Assembly: GCA_001939145.1 (NCBI GenBank)
Contig: LSRX01000005.1
Span: 1,620,204-1,684,203 of the forward strand
DNA length: 64,000 nucleotides
From: Symbiodinium microadriaticum
Lineage: Eukaryota > Sar > Dinophyceae > Suessiales > Symbiodiniaceae
Reading direction: 5' to 3'
In this document: one piece after another, positions 33,910 through 45,297 of the stretch
How the letters are laid out: each line of letters starts with the position of its first letter
Numbering within the stretch: the stretch's first letter is position 1
Notes under the pieces: generated by a model
What the model was told of the DNA's origin: nothing
What the model saw: the letters and a program-made list of their open reading frames with translations, nothing else
The model's database searches: none
Made by a program: the position numbers and the translations under genes

Positions 33910-35163
33910 GTGAGTTGCTGAAAAACATAAATTCAGGTCCTTACCCACCTCTATCTGCTGCTGGGGTGTGCACTGCCGATTTGGCTGGAAGGATCTCTAG
34001 AGCCTCGCCCCGCGCTTTTGCTATCTGCTTTTGACAGGGGGTGGGAGGGGGGTGGTGATCGTCAAGGGTTATCATTTAGAGTTGTGATTTTCGGGCTTAG
34101 GTTTTAGGATTCCTGGGTGTTATGTAAAGGGTGCTTTTCGGGTTCTTCTTGAGGGTCCTGTAAGGATCTCTTGAGTACGGTCCGCATTCTACCCCTCACA
34201 CTGCAAAGAGCCCAAAGTAGATACCATTTCTGGACTGAGTTTAGTTCAAGTCTCAGTGGGTCTTCACGATCAGGAGTGGTTTGTGGACGGCTTTGAGGGG
34301 CCTATTGCGAGAGGCGCCCACACCAAACGCTCTCGCGGTGTGTTATGAGGACTCCTTTGTATGGCCGTTATTTTATCGAAGTCCCGAACCTCCTTGCCAT
34401 GTGGGGGTCTAGTTTAGGCAGCTCGCAAGAAGAAGGCTCCATCGCTTGAGGTTTGGAGGGCGTCGTGAGGGGTCTAAGTACCTAGTAAACTTTTAGTAAA
34501 CATATACTGCATAAAACTGCTCACCTACAAATCTAATATCTTTCTTTCACCCAACTACCTAAATTAATGGGTCTTCTAGTCATGTTTAGCACCGTTCTTT
34601 ACCACATAAACATGTACATCACCCTGAAAACTACATGTTGGAAGCCTCGAATGCTTGGGTCGTTCTGACCCCTATGTTCCGGTTACGACAAGCGGAGAGG
34701 GATCTGTTGAAAGGGCCCGGGTTTCTGTGAGCTGTCATTTTGGGCATTCGTAACGCATCTACTGTAGGTTGCGGGGGCGACTTACTAATTACAAAGGACC
34801 TTCATAGAGAGACTCAAAGCGTAGACCTCGCTCCGCAGCAAACAGACAAGGTTTGGGGTGTCGTTTAGTATGTAGGGTTTAGGACGATCTTTTACCAGGG
34901 CTTTGGCTTGAGGGGGGTGATGTTTAATGTCTCTTGTGCAAGCCCCGTTATCGTTCAACCCAAAGCACAGCTATTAGACTCGACGTTGCGAGGCCGAAAA
35001 GCTGTTCAGAAGTTTCCAACGCCTGAAACTAACATACATGCCTCAGAGATTGGGTCCAACATAAAATAGCCCAACTAAAAGGCCCATGCATCTATAGACT
35101 ATAGAATCCTCGGGCTTCCTATTTGAAAAGCGGAGGGTGTTAGTGGCTTCTTCACATTCTCAG

Positions 35164-35355
35164 GTACTGCCCTTCAGCCCGGACACCGCCTCGGCGTTTC
35201 GGCAGTGGGGCGGCCTTCTACTGATCGGGGTGCCTCGGTTTCAACGTGGCCTACAGCCCAGCAACCTCCCGCCAAACATCCCGCATCCGGATCAATGTCG
35301 GCTTCTCATAGATAAGTGGACATGCTTGGTTTGTTGGTCAGGGTTGGCTTGCTAG
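35164..35355 (+). CDS. 3' exon candidate, unknown
   Basis: A strong acceptor (CTTCTTCACATTCTCAG) precedes a 63-codon frame ending in TAG at 35353-35355. The peptide is well mixed (FSPDTASAFRQWGGLLLIGV, then Pro/Asn-rich NLPPNIPHPDQCRLLIDKW). It is GC-rich against flanks made of telomere-like tracts. No partner was assigned in consistent phase. A 41-base candidate exon at 35828-35868 (acceptor TTCTTTTCGGCAG, donor GTAGGA) lies downstream. Confidence 0.35.
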   Translation, partial: VLPFSPDTASAFRQWGGLLLIGVPRFQRGLQPSNLPPNIPHPDQCRLLIDKWTCLVCWSGLAC

Positions 35356-35689
35356 ATGAATCGAAGGAGGTATGGTAGAGTGCTCAATAAGAAGAGCTAC
35401 CCCAAAGAGAGACCAAGACCTTTGAATGAACGAAAGACCCTTACCTTGTATAGGGTTTTCTCGTTGCATAGTGTCAGTTTGTTTTTCTGGATGTTGACCG
35501 CTCGTCTTCCTTACTATGCTACTTAGAATTCTTGCTTCAGACTCACTACTTCGGCTTGTTGTTCTTAGTATTCATTGTATTGGCGTTCTCTGTTCCAGCG
35601 CTGCTATGTACGAGCATCACTGTCACTCCCTCTTAGTCATTAACTGGCACTTCCCTCTGAACCAACCCGAGGATTCCATCGCTCCTTGG

Positions 35690-35768
35690 CCCTAACCCCC
35701 CAGGTACCTACTATATAGGGCCCTAGGGGCTCTAGTAGCCGATATAGTAGGTACCTGGGCGGTTAGGG
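35690..35768. repeat. inverted repeat with ~26-base arms
   Basis: The arms CCCAGGTACCTACTATAT and ATATAGTAGGTACCTGGG are perfect complements. They extend outward into CCTAACC / GGTTAGG and enclose a 25-base loop. It may be a miniature element or a strong hairpin. Confidence 0.6.
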
Positions 35769-36305
35769 TTACATCGGGCTCAGGTGGGTGATTCTTGCGC
35801 GGCCATTGTCGGCATTCTTTTCGGCAGGTGGCCTGCATCGAAAGCCAACTAAAGCCTTGTTACCCTCCGTAGGAATCACCCTAAACCCTAAACCCCTGAA
35901 CCATTGAACACCTAAACCTCTAAAGCAGTAAACTCCAGCATTCCACCGTAAACCCCAACTCTGTTACTTAGGCTGAGACCCGTCGCCTGCCTGCCTTGAG
36001 CGAAAACTGCGAAACATGACGCCGTACCTGGTAACCCCCAACCCTACTTCCCGAAATTTACAGAATCTACATCCCCAAACCCTGAACTCTAAACTTGGAC
36101 TTTGTGGTCGAGAGCTTCATTCCCGCACAGTTGTTGTTTCACATTCTGACATGCCTCGCCTGGATTGTCCGAGTTGGATCGCCGAAACCCTAAAACCCTA
36201 CTCCAAACCGCCTAAACCCTGAACCCCGAACCCTAAAAAAAGCTAAGCCCTAAACCGAACCCGAAGTGCCTAGAGAGTGAGAGACGAAACCCTAAACCGA
36301 AAGGC

Positions 36306-37087
36306 ATGCATGGCCCGGATCGCACCGCACGCTCGAGGGCTCTGCCGCCTTCCTGGCCGGGGTGCTCTTCGGCTCCGCGTCCCTCAGCAAAAGGGCTTGA
36401 GGGTTTGGGGTTCAGAGTGTCGGATTTTTAGAGTGACAGTGTGCCTTAAGGTTGACCTCAGGGATCTAAAACCTATGTGACACTGATACTGTTGTATTCG
36501 ACTAGTCGATTTGTAGTCCATCTGTCTCTCTGAAAGCTTTAAAAACCCTACCGCCATATACCTTACGCCCCTCCGAAACAAGCCGTCCTCTGAGATGCCT
36601 CCTCACAGCATCCGGGCGTGGCATCACGTCACTGCCAGCTGAGCTTCCCGCCACTGGGTCTGCGTTAAGTAGCAAGCCTGAGTTGACAGCTTGGTAGGCG
36701 GTAGCCCCAAAGCCCTCCATAGCTGGCCCATAACTATATATATAGGTTACATCCCCGAAACCCAGAGGTCATTGGATCCAGGCCTGTGGGTGTTGCTACA
36801 GGCGCCTCTTCGAGCAGTCACAAGTTACTGTTGTGTGTATCTCAATGTATTCTGTGAGATCCACTATCTACCTTTTGGCAGGTGATGCCCTACAAGTACG
36901 AGGTCATGACTTTTAGGGTTAGGATCCCCTGCAAAAGCAATCACACCTTAACGTTTGGTAATCACTTTCTGCCGGTAGCCTAAACTCTAAACCCTAAAAC
37001 CCTAATCCCTAAACCATATCCCAGGCTTTGCTGGTGGCCACAGTCCTTTCGGCGCTGCTTCTTGGGATGCTGGATTGGGGCTTTCGG
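36306..37087 (+). CDS. possible lipid-kinase-like membrane exons plus an unrelated 3' exon
   Basis: Two hydrophobic blocks are notable. Around 36306-36400 one frame reads RTLEGSAAFLAGVLFGS. At 37025-37087, after acceptor ATATCCCAG, another reads ALLVATVLSALLLGMLDW. A (K/R)T(L/V)EGS motif followed by hydrophobic helices is characteristic of CTP-dependent dolichol/phytol kinases and CDP-diglyceride synthase-like enzymes, so such a gene is possible. The match is one short motif and the intron would need a GC donor. Between them, 36882-36983 (acceptor CTTTTGGCAG, 33 codons to TAA) looks like a separate 3' exon, which conflicts with a simple join. Treat all three as tentative. Confidence 0.2.
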
Positions 37088-38304
37088 GTGGAGGTCGTAG
37101 GGTTTATAGGGGGTTTAGGGTTTGGGGGTTTATAAGGGGTTAGGGGTTCGGGGTTTAGGGTTCAGCTTCCTCTGAACGGCTGCCAGATGTTGCAGGCATT
37201 TACGGGTTACGGTTTCCTGGTTACCTGCCCCGAACAAACATCAACACGAGAATCCATTCTTGCGGTTTACTCATCAAAAGCCCGCTGTGGGGGATATAGG
37301 GGTCAGCACTAATTAGCAGCTGCTGAAAATATAACTCATCAGGGCTTCTTATCGCCTAACTACACAAGAAACAGGCCCCAAGAATTGATGGGGATGAGCC
37401 TGGAGATGCGACTTCGTGACCTGAATAGCCAAGGCTCCAAGCAGAGAAGCAGAGTCTAAAGCCGGCCTTGGGACTGAGGGCTTCAGGATTTAGGGTTTGG
37501 GTGTTTAGGGTTCAAGATGAAAGGTTTGGGGGTGTAGATTTAGGGGTGAGGGTTTGAGACTTTTCACCCAGAAAGCCCGGATACCTAGATTTTAGGTTCT
37601 TGGGCCGTGGGCAGCATGAGCCTTAAGACAGCTCCGAAGCCAACTACTAGTATGCAGGGAACTGGGATCCAAGAAGACTGCCATGATGAAACCTCAGAGA
37701 GAGTTTAAAGCCGTAAATCCTACAGGTCCTGGCCTAGCAAAACCCAGCTCTAAGGCCTTGGAAGCTCCTCACTTACATTGACACGGAGCTACAGGTATAG
37801 TATAAACCTATCGGCCTTTCAGGTGCTCCGATAAACTAGTAACTTTAGGCCCAAGGTCCATACTACGCGTGTACATGAACCCAGCCGGCGAGAGATTTTT
37901 CAGTTTTTCCCCTGTCAAGGCTGGAGGTGTACACCGAAAGCTGCATGGCTGCTCTATGGACAGGCGTAGGAGGGTTTTGGGGTTTAGGGCTTTGGGTTAC
38001 GAGTTTAGGGCGCTGAACCTTTTAGCAAAAGCTTGAAACATGAACCCTAGTTTGTGGGGAATTCGAGTATTTTTTCGTGGTTGCTACATCAGGGCTTTGA
38101 GGTGCTCTGAGTTGACTCAACCTAGGATTCAACATGGGGCAACTTGTGTAGGGGTGTAGGGGTGCTAGTCTGGCTGAATTTTGCGTCAAGAAGCGTAAAA
38201 CGCGGCTGCTAGCGGCCGGGTTCGATGTTCAAGTTTTGGTTGTGGTGTCGTTGTGGGCTCTACCGGTAAGTATTCATCATCCCACGGTCCTTAAACATTG
38301 CCAG

Positions 38305-38522
38305 CAAAACCCCAAACAACAGAAGAAAATGGATCGTCCTTCGCCCTAACTGACCATGCCGGATCCTCAGCCTTTTGCCGGCATCCGTGTGGAAAGCGTG
38401 TTGCATGGCTAGGCTTCTATCAGGAGACACGACAACCAACAGACAGAGATGCAACAAGAATCTTTAGATGGCAGAGTCGTCTAGACAGCACCAAAAGACA
38501 GAGATACAAGTACTATTTTTAA
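38305..38522 (+). CDS. 3' terminal exon, unknown protein
   Basis: After ACATTGCCAG at 38304 the frame runs 72 codons to TAA at 38520-38522. The peptide has convincing globular composition (ALTDHAGSSAFCRHPCGKRV, AWLGFYQETRQPTDRDATR) and a basic tail. A donor of full consensus (GTAAGT at 38266) precedes it, with an open upstream block 38170-38265 that can join in phase; the implied intron is only 39 bases. No family was recognised. Confidence 0.4.
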
Positions 38523-38562
38523 TCATCTAGGCAGCGCCGGCCTTAGTTGTAGAACTACGAAG

Positions 38563-38948
38563 TTGCGAGTTGAGGCTTCGACAACTTGGTCTTGCCTCTC
38601 TTCTTCTGCCCCCTTCTGAAGTCGCTGCAAGTACGCCTCTGAGGCAATTCCGGGGCCTCAAATGCGAAAGGGGCCAGGGGGAGGTTTACCTCCCGTGTGG
38701 GGGATACCAGGCCAACCACAGGACCTTAACCTAGGGGTGCCGTGTTTTTGCCACGAAACAGCACCACGGATTGCGCGCCGCATTGCGTGGTGAGGATTGA
38801 GGCCCCCCCATCTGGCTGTCAGGCGCCCTTTGGCTTATCTTGCGCCAGCAAGGATCTGCTCTTTGGGACCCAAGTGTTGCTTCGGCATGTACAGCCTGAG
38901 GCCAGCCAAAGAAGCTGAGACCCTCACCTCTCCGCGCTTGCTGCGCAG
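38563..38948 (+). CDS. unknown protein, three phase-consistent exons, 3' end not found
   Basis: Exons are 38563-38683 (donor GAG|GTTTAC), 38762-38789 (acceptor GAAACAG, donor GTGAGG) and 38849-38948 (acceptor TTATCTTGCGCCAG, donor CAG|GTTCCG). Phases agree at both joins. The first exon encodes a Leu/Arg-rich helix (ELRLRQLGLASLLLPP). The last encodes a Cys-containing basic segment (SLGPKCCFGMYSLRPAKEAE). The middle exon has only 28 bases. The minus strand is also open over parts of this block, with a Glu/Gln-rich helix at 38638-38559, so an antisense reading cannot be excluded. The next exon would begin in phase 2 downstream of 38948. Confidence 0.35.
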
Positions 38949-39685
38949 GTTCCGAGCTGCAGCCTGATTCAATCTTGCAGCGTGAAGCCGACCCCACCAC
39001 AAACAGTCACTTCGCTTACCCCAGAGTAAACTGGAACCTAAGCAAGTTATAAAGCCACCAGAATGTACTACATAATGCATAGTAAATTTCTATACTGTAC
39101 TGCAATATACCACAGATAAAATACCATCATCCTTTTGAGAGGAGTTGTGGAGACGGCGATCGCCGCGCCTCTCATGTATGAGTTCTTTAAACTGAGGTCT
39201 GTTTAGGGGCCTTTCGTGAAGGGGTGTCCCCTCTTGGGTTCCCAAAAAAGACCCGAACTTAGAGAACTGCTGTAACCGTATAGGGTATGTGACTTCATCG
39301 GCGCAGCTTTGCTTAAGATACGAGGCTGGCGCGGTTCTAACCGCACTTTTTGCGGTCTGCACCAGGGCGTTTTTGGTTGGGGCTTGGGGTGCAGGGTGTG
39401 GTGCAAATTATCGACCAGTTTAAGGAGGAGCGAGAGATGCTCTTATGCGATGGATTGAAAGGCTAGGTCTTAGCAAGTGCATCTTTAGGTCTGTAACTCG
39501 TTTCCAGTATGGGTAGCTCCAAATGTCTGATGTGTGACTTCCTCTTCGACCAATCACCTGGCTTCACGCCTAGAGGCATCGTGCAATATTTGATCTGAGT
39601 CCGATGTCCTGTCGCACGGACTTGACCAGCCCCAAATCTCGATCTACCCCCAAACATCAGATGCCGATTAAATGAGCAGGTACTC

Positions 39686-39712
39686 ACTCACACTCACACA
39701 CACACACACACG

Positions 39713-39746
<34 letters not shown>

Positions 39747-39776
39747 ATATATATATATACACACAGACACATATTT
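39686..39776. repeat. (CA)n-(TA)n compound microsatellite
   Basis: CA repeats pass into TA repeats and back to CACA over about 90 bases, with few interruptions. Confidence 0.9.
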
Positions 39777-39849
39777 AATGTTATGGTTCCCCGGTAGAGT
39801 TATCTGTTGGGATTTCCCTCATCTTGTGGGTGACGTGGGTGACCTTTAC

Positions 39850-39953
39850 ATGAGTAGTTCTCCATATTAGGGCCCTTTTTCAGGATTTTTGTAAGGGTGC
39901 CGTACTGTTTTAGGGACTGAAAAGGGGACCGTAGTTTGGAGAACTACCCACAT
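39850..39953. repeat. MITE-like inverted repeat, family 2
   Basis: The imperfect arms GAGTAGTTCTCCA and TGGAGAACTACCCAC enclose about 70 bases. The terminal GGGTAGTTCTC motif is shared with the element at 49962-50068. Confidence 0.45.
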
Positions 39954-40448
39954 CTTGGGCGTGCTAGTCTCGACATCAACCCGCAAAGCCCAAGTTGCTG
40001 GAGAGTTAGATCATTTGCTGTAGGAACTGTGCCAAGATCGCTCCCGAGGGTTCCATTCGCAGTTAGGGTGGCAAGAATAACTCGAAGCCATATATTCTAA
40101 AAAGAACGACCGATGCAAATCCAGTCCAAAAAGCCCTAAAAACCTATGAACCCTAAACCTTATACCCTAAACCCTAAATCCTAAACCCTATAAACCCCAA
40201 ACTTAGCAAGCCCGAAGTCCTCAAAAAGATGGATTTCGGCTTTGAAAAAGGTAGGATCGGCCCTTAGGCACCGGCTCTTCTTTTACCAGAATATGGCTTA
40301 AAGTTATGTGGGGCTTGCGATGACTCTGGCTTATAAGTTTACCCGAAGGGTCCATGTACTCAGCTAGTAGTTATACAGGACTAGTTTTAGGGCCGAAGTA
40401 CACACCGGTTGGTTACAGGGACTTTAAAGATAGGGTTTAGGGTTACAG

Positions 40449-40604
40449 CTCTGACATCCTTGATGCTGCGTTGCCACGGCGTCCCTGGTGCCTTGACCGC
40501 CTGCTTCCCGGCGCCTCTGCAGCCGGCCACTCGTCGAGTTTGTTATCTTCAGGGAGTTCAACATGTTGCAACTGCTTGCCTCTTGCTAGGAGTGGAGCAA
40601 CCAG
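40449..40604 (+). CDS. internal exon candidate
   Basis: The acceptor is the tail of a telomere-like tract (TTTAGGGTTACAG) and the donor is AG|GTACAG. One frame is fully open and Ser/Leu/Cys-rich (LPGASAAGHSSSLLSSGSS). Another runs straight through the donor into a hydrophobic helix (LRVLILELVLVVLLGVVVDL) ending in TAA at 40688-40690, so an unspliced membrane-protein end is an alternative. Confidence 0.3.
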
Positions 40605-40661
40605 GTACAGGCCTACGGGTACTGATACTTGAACTGGTGCTGGTGGTTCTCTTGGGTGTAG

Positions 40662-40874
40662 TGGTTGATCTTCTCTGGTCATGGCCTTAAGCTCCGTCTG
40701 TCCTACTCCCGCGATCACCACTCCCTCTACCCCCTATGCATGTACTTTGCGCTCGATTGTTTTTGCTGTGTGCTCATTGTGAGGCCGCCGTCACAAATGG
40801 GGGATGTCGTCGAGGTGCCCACCGGGTTCCCGGTTGACGGTGTCACGGTGTCGGGGTTAACCTATAGGGTGTAA
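40662..40874 (+). CDS. 3' exon, unknown protein
   Basis: Acceptor GGTTCTCTTGGGTGTAG is followed by 70 codons to TAA at 40872-40874. The peptide is well mixed, with a hydrophobic Cys-containing stretch (LCMYFALDCFCCVLIVR) and a beta-like Val/Gly end (MGDVVEVPTGFPVDGVTVSG). Codons end strongly in C and G. Its entry phase (0) does not match the preceding candidate's exit phase (2), so an exon is missing or one boundary is wrong. Confidence 0.35.
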   Translation, partial: WLIFSGHGLKLRLSYSRDHHSLYPLCMYFALDCFCCVLIVRPPSQMGDVVEVPTGFPVDGVTVSGLTYRV

Positions 40875-42292
40875 ATGGAACGCTGTCCCCGAATGCAGTA
40901 GACTTGGGTATTTCGGCGTCATGGGGTTGAACAAGCAGAACAGGCGTTGGGGGCACGGATGCAAGGTACGGTGTGCTAGAGTGCATTCAGGGTTTCGATG
41001 GGTTTCGCTTGGATCTTTGCCTGAAGAGCCGCAGGTTAGGAAACCGAAGTTCGCAGCATTGTTGTTATTGTAGACCCGTTGATGAATGAATACCACCTCC
41101 ATACCTTTAAGGCCTTGATTCCTTGAATGAACTCAGCTGATTAGTCAGTGTCTTAGAGACTGAGCCGTCAGGTTTTGCAGGAAACAAACAGACACGCTAG
41201 CGACCATCGCGAAAGTCTGAGTTTCAGTGGTTGCTGCTGCGAAACTACCTTTAAAACTGTACAATTCGGATACCTGAAAACTTAAAACGCATCAAGCACA
41301 AGATGAGCAGCCTCGTCTAGTACGAAGGCTAGCCTACGCTTCGCAGTAGCTCCCGGAGCTCGCAATGCTCTTCCTTCACCCCCCGTCCTATGTAGTCAAG
41401 GTCAAGGTAGACACTAAGTTTGCAGCCTTGTCTGATGGTTCCAGGCCTTCCATTGCACCTCGTTATTCCTTCCCTCCCTCATCATGTGGAGTGGAATTCG
41501 AAGCTGAGGCTAAGCATCCCTTCATTTGCCTACTTGTATAGGGATAGTTGAGGAAACCACAGCAGGGTCCGTACAATCAGGCTACGATTCTTCAGGGTCG
41601 GTACTGCGTACGGCAAACCCCTGTAAGGACAGAAATGGCAGAGCCACCAAACCCCTACAGACCCCGTTAGCCATAAAGCCTAACCCCAAACAGCCTCAAG
41701 CAAAGGCGCATCGACTTCGGTGGGTCCGGCCAGGATCTTCGACACGCCCGAGGTTGCTTGGGCGCAGACTGAAGTATTAAGTCAAGTAATGAAGCCGTTG
41801 ATTACCGGCCCAGTTATGACAAGCCGAAGTTTGACTACCAAAACGGGAGCTCATCACTGTTGATGGAACACTTCTTCTATCGGAATCCAAGTAGCCGGGC
41901 CACTGGGGAGCGGGCCGTTTCTTTGGGCTTCACCGCTTGAACCCTAAACCCCTAAACCCCAAGCCCCAAAGGCCCTCAAAAAGCCAAAGCCCTCAAAGCC
42001 CGAAGGCCAAAAACTATCCTAGTTTCTGCTCAGGAGCTGCTAGCTGACATTGGCGAGCACCTGGGCCAATCCGCGTCAACGCCGTGCTTTGGGTGTTGGG
42101 GTTTAGGGAGGGACGAGGGACCCTGTAGGTCTTGTGAGGGATACTTGTGGGGGTCGGGGTAGGGTTGCGGCTTTGAGATTTATACACTTTTTGGGTCTGC
42201 AATATACAGAAAGAAGCCTGGTATTTTGTATTGTTACTAATACCATGCTGTAGGGCTCCATATTGTAATTCTGAGTCTGCAGGGCTTATGGT

Positions 42293-42574
42293 TGAAAACG
42301 AGCTCCTACAGAGTTGTCCTTTGAAGGGGATCCTCTAAGCATAGGATCGCTGGGACTTTGCTTCAAGAGAGGGTTGAAGAGTTCCCATGAACCCGCTGGC
42401 ATCGGACCCCTCCTGATGCACCTTTCGGGCTCCTTGCTTCGCCGCTTCGTAGCTTCGGAATTGAGTTTGGATGCATCCTTTGGCCCGAAAGAATGGCAAT
42501 GCCATCAAAGATATTTCAGACTGCCGATCCCTGCACAAGGGCACCCCAGTCCCCAGTACTTCGTCTCCATGTAG
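42293..42574 (+). CDS. open frame upstream of the 42.7-43.2 kb exons, unknown
   Basis: The frame is open for 93 codons to TAG at 42572-42574, without an early ATG. Composition is globular (LLMHLSGSLLRRFVASELSL, FGPKEWQCHQRYFRLPIPA). A TTC|GTCTCC site at 42562 would leave in phase 0, matching the entry phase of exon 42672, but this donor is weak. It may be the 5' part of the next gene or a separate ORF. Confidence 0.3.
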
Positions 42575-42671
42575 TACAGCCCCTCTAACACTTCACTGCC
42601 GTTCGGCATGGAGTCAGGCAATGCCAGTTCGAATCGCTGGAGCCGAGGTGATACACCACGAACCCTGAAAG

Positions 42672-43175
42672 ACTGGCTTCCTGCGGTTTTTAAGTCGAAA
42701 CTCCATAGGACCCTGCTTCCGAAGTTCAGCGTCCGTTGCCATCCATCGGGATTGCTCCGAGATTCCTGTGCACCATAGTAAGGAACTGCATGTAACTTGA
42801 AGTTGAAGCATATATGGATTGGGGGGTGTGCGATTGTGCAACCCTTCCTCCATGCAGTGCGGATTCGCATCCCCAGGCCTTGCCGGGATAATCCACAGAC
42901 GCTGGTATTTCTGCACGGCGTCCGATTTGCGCCCAACGTCGGCGCGAGCTTACGTGCCGAGGTGAGACACATAAACCTTGTTCATTACAGTACTCCTTTC
43001 GGCCACTGATACCTGAGCACCTGAAAGAAAAATCATGCGTGCCAGCATGTTGTTCCCCACCGGCTCATCCCACTTCTCGAAACCTGCGGCTAACGTAGGG
43101 TTCTTGCAGGAGAACATAAGTTCGCAGCACCCGCTGCCTCCCGCATCATTTCCCCCCTCCGCGAGCCCTCATTGA
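42672..43175 (+). CDS. unknown protein, three phase-consistent exons to a stop
   Basis: Exons are 42672-42777 (donor GTAAGG), 42858-42961 (acceptor CTTCCTCCATGCAG, donor GAG|GTGAGA) and 43110-43175 (acceptor GGTTCTTGCAG, stop TGA at 43173-43175). Both joins keep phase and all six boundaries except the first acceptor have good consensus. The protein runs through FRSSASVAIHRDCSEIPVHH, then RIPRPCRDNPQTLVFLHGVR, and ends in a Ser/Pro-rich tail (HPLPPASFPPSASPH). Introns are 80 and 148 bases. The opposite strand carries a 155-codon open frame, here regarded as a shadow. No family was recognised. Confidence 0.45.
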
Positions 43176-43478
43176 TATGAAGACATCCTCGCATGAGGGC
43201 CTCTCAGCTTAACTTCCAAAACTCCATAGCGAATAAACTGTCACTGTGAATACTAAACTAAACCCGAAGCCCGACAGAAGCCTCGAAAGCTCGAGAGCGA
43301 GAGCCCTCGGGTCGTCTTGCTTGAAACAGTGGCCTCCGAACTCTATTTTCCAAGTGTTGAAACTGCGGAGAGGGAGGCGGAGGCTTGTTTCGCGCTGCGG
43401 CTTAGGTTGTAGAGTTGGGGGGTAGGATGTGGGTTTAGAGTGGATAGTAAGTGTGAGAGACATACAGAAGAGAAAACG

Positions 43479-43665
43479 AGGGGCTAGGGGTTCGGGAGAA
43501 TTTGGGGGGGTTCAGGGTCGCCGAAGCAGAAAGAAGGGACGAGGGAGGAAGGGAGGAGGGAGGAAGGCAGGGAGAGAAAGAAGAGAAAAGGAGGGGCTAG
43601 GGCCGCTACTAGTAGGAGCTGGGGAGAATTTGGGGGGATTCAGGGTCGCCGAAGCAGAAAGATGA
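43479..43665 (+). repeat. imperfect direct repeat with purine-rich spacer
   Basis: GAGGGGCTAGGG, GGGAGAATTTGGGG and TTCAGGGTCGCCGAAGCAGA occur twice in the same order, about 120 bases apart, separated by a GGA/GAAGG-rich tract. Strand asymmetry is strong, with long purine runs on the plus strand. Confidence 0.6.
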
Positions 43666-45090
43666 GACAGAGATGGATGGTAGTTCGAAGAGACAAAGGA
43701 ATAAATACGGACCCCAAAGCTATACATCCTCAACATCCCAGGCCTTTCACGCATGCCTTCAGTATGCTACGCTTCTAGTCTTAGGGTTCTGGTTTTATTC
43801 TCAGGCTGAGTGGGGGGCCTAGCTTTCTCTGTATGCTCTGGGCATCCATCACAAACGTATGGGAGAAGGCTTTGGTATTCAGGGTTCAGGGGGACGAACC
43901 GGAAAAAAACAAGCAACTCCTCTTGGGGGTTTTGAGCTTGAAAGTGCTACCCTAAACCCTAGCCCTAAACCCTAAACCGGCCTTCTTTCGAGTGTGTGAG
44001 TCGAAACCTACCAAGGTGCTAGCCACCTTCTGGGTGCGCAGGCCTTGCTAGACTTGAAAGGTAGAGTGTGGGATCGGCTTTTGGGTTTCTGGGCTTTTCT
44101 TATGCCACACCCCCGGGCTCCAAGTATGAAGAATGGAGATATTCCGTCAAAACGAGAATGCACCTTGACCTTTATCATCACAATTCGTATTTCTTGGGTT
44201 GTGGAGGGTTGTAGGATAGGACTTTAATTCCGATTGCTAGCACGTGGGTACACGTTTACAAATATTGAACTCGAAGCCAGCGAAAGGTATTCATTTCCCT
44301 GCTGTCCGATGCCGCGCGGGCATCAGCTTTTTGCAACTTCTCATTGCTTTAATCTTCAGACTGCGGGCTTGTGCTTCCAAGGTACAAAATTTTTCCGGAA
44401 AGGCAACCACAATCCTTGCGCTAAAACTGAACCCCAAGGACTCAAATCCTAACCCAAACCTGAAAGCCCCAAATGGCCCTAAACCCTCTAGTCGAATCAA
44501 GCCCTTTAGCCAGCTCTACCTCACCAAACCCTTTAATCCCTAAGCTCGATGACCAATCACCTCGCCAGGTTTTGTCCCAGTTGCGAGTGCTGAAACCCGA
44601 TAATTAATCAACCCCTTCAGCCCTAGAACCCTAAACGTAAGCCTCTACAGTCCCTACAGCTGAACCTGTAAAGCCCTACGGCTCAAAACCCTAAACCTGA
44701 AACCGCCCCCCTCAACAAATCTACTAAATCCTATAAGCCTAAACCCCCAACACGCTATAAACACCAAACCCGAAACCCCGAAACCGTAACCCTAAACCCT
44801 GCAACTCTTAATCCGCTCGAACCGTCAGGGCTGTCTCTTGGCTGGCGGTCTGGCGGAGTCGCGGCAGCGACGGCCCTCGCCACTTGAGGAGGCGAGGGAA
44901 AGCTTAGGGCTGAGGATTTACATAGAGGATCTTATGAGTTTTCGAAAACGGGGCGTGCAAGGGATGTATGTGGGTGCCAGGGTTTCGGTTTGGGAATCAG
45001 TTTGAGGCATGTAAGATTTAGAGAGCCTGTTAAGTCCCAACTTGTTCATTACGTTGCATGTTCCTGGCCAGCTGATGGATATATAGAGTA

Positions 45091-45185
45091 TACCCATGGG
45101 CTCCTTAGCAGTTCCTTTTGGTGTTTTTTTATTTAGGATCCTATAAGGTAATCCCAACAAGGAACTACTAAGGAGCCTATGGATA
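45091..45185 (-). repeat. MITE-like element, family 1, copy 2 (reverse orientation)
   Basis: Terminal repeats TACCCATGGGCTCC and GGAGCCTATGGATA with inner GTTCCTT / AAGGAAC. Its core reads as the reverse complement of copies 1 and 3 (GGATTACCTTATAGGATCC on the minus strand). It is 95 bases long and flanked by copies of GATATATAGAGTA. Confidence 0.6.
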
Positions 45186-45194
45186 TATAGAGTA

Positions 45195-45297
45195 TACCCA
45201 TAGGCTCCTTAGTAGTTCCTTCTTTGAAAATTCCCTTATAGGATTCTAAATTTGAAATATGAACCACAAAAAGGAACTACTTAGGAGCCTGTGAGTA
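45195..45297 (+). repeat. MITE-like element, family 1, copy 3
   Basis: Terminal repeats TACCCATAGGCTCC and GGAGCCTGTGAGTA, core TTCCCTTATAGGATTCTAAA, 103 bases. It lies 9 bases from copy 2 in opposite orientation, so the pair could itself form a long hairpin. Confidence 0.6.

Noticed and set aside
20607-38638. A minus-strand gene built from blocks at 38638-38559, 33917-33804, 31781-31749, 28850-28777 and 20689-20607
   Set aside because: Each block has fair splice motifs on the minus strand, but most also read as exons on the plus strand with neighbours in phase. The minus set gives no continuous model to a stop. Kept as strand ambiguity only.
42505-42972. 155-codon minus-strand frame
   Set aside because: It overlaps three plus-strand exons with good splice signals and has no splice or start support of its own. 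This length is expected by chance in the window.
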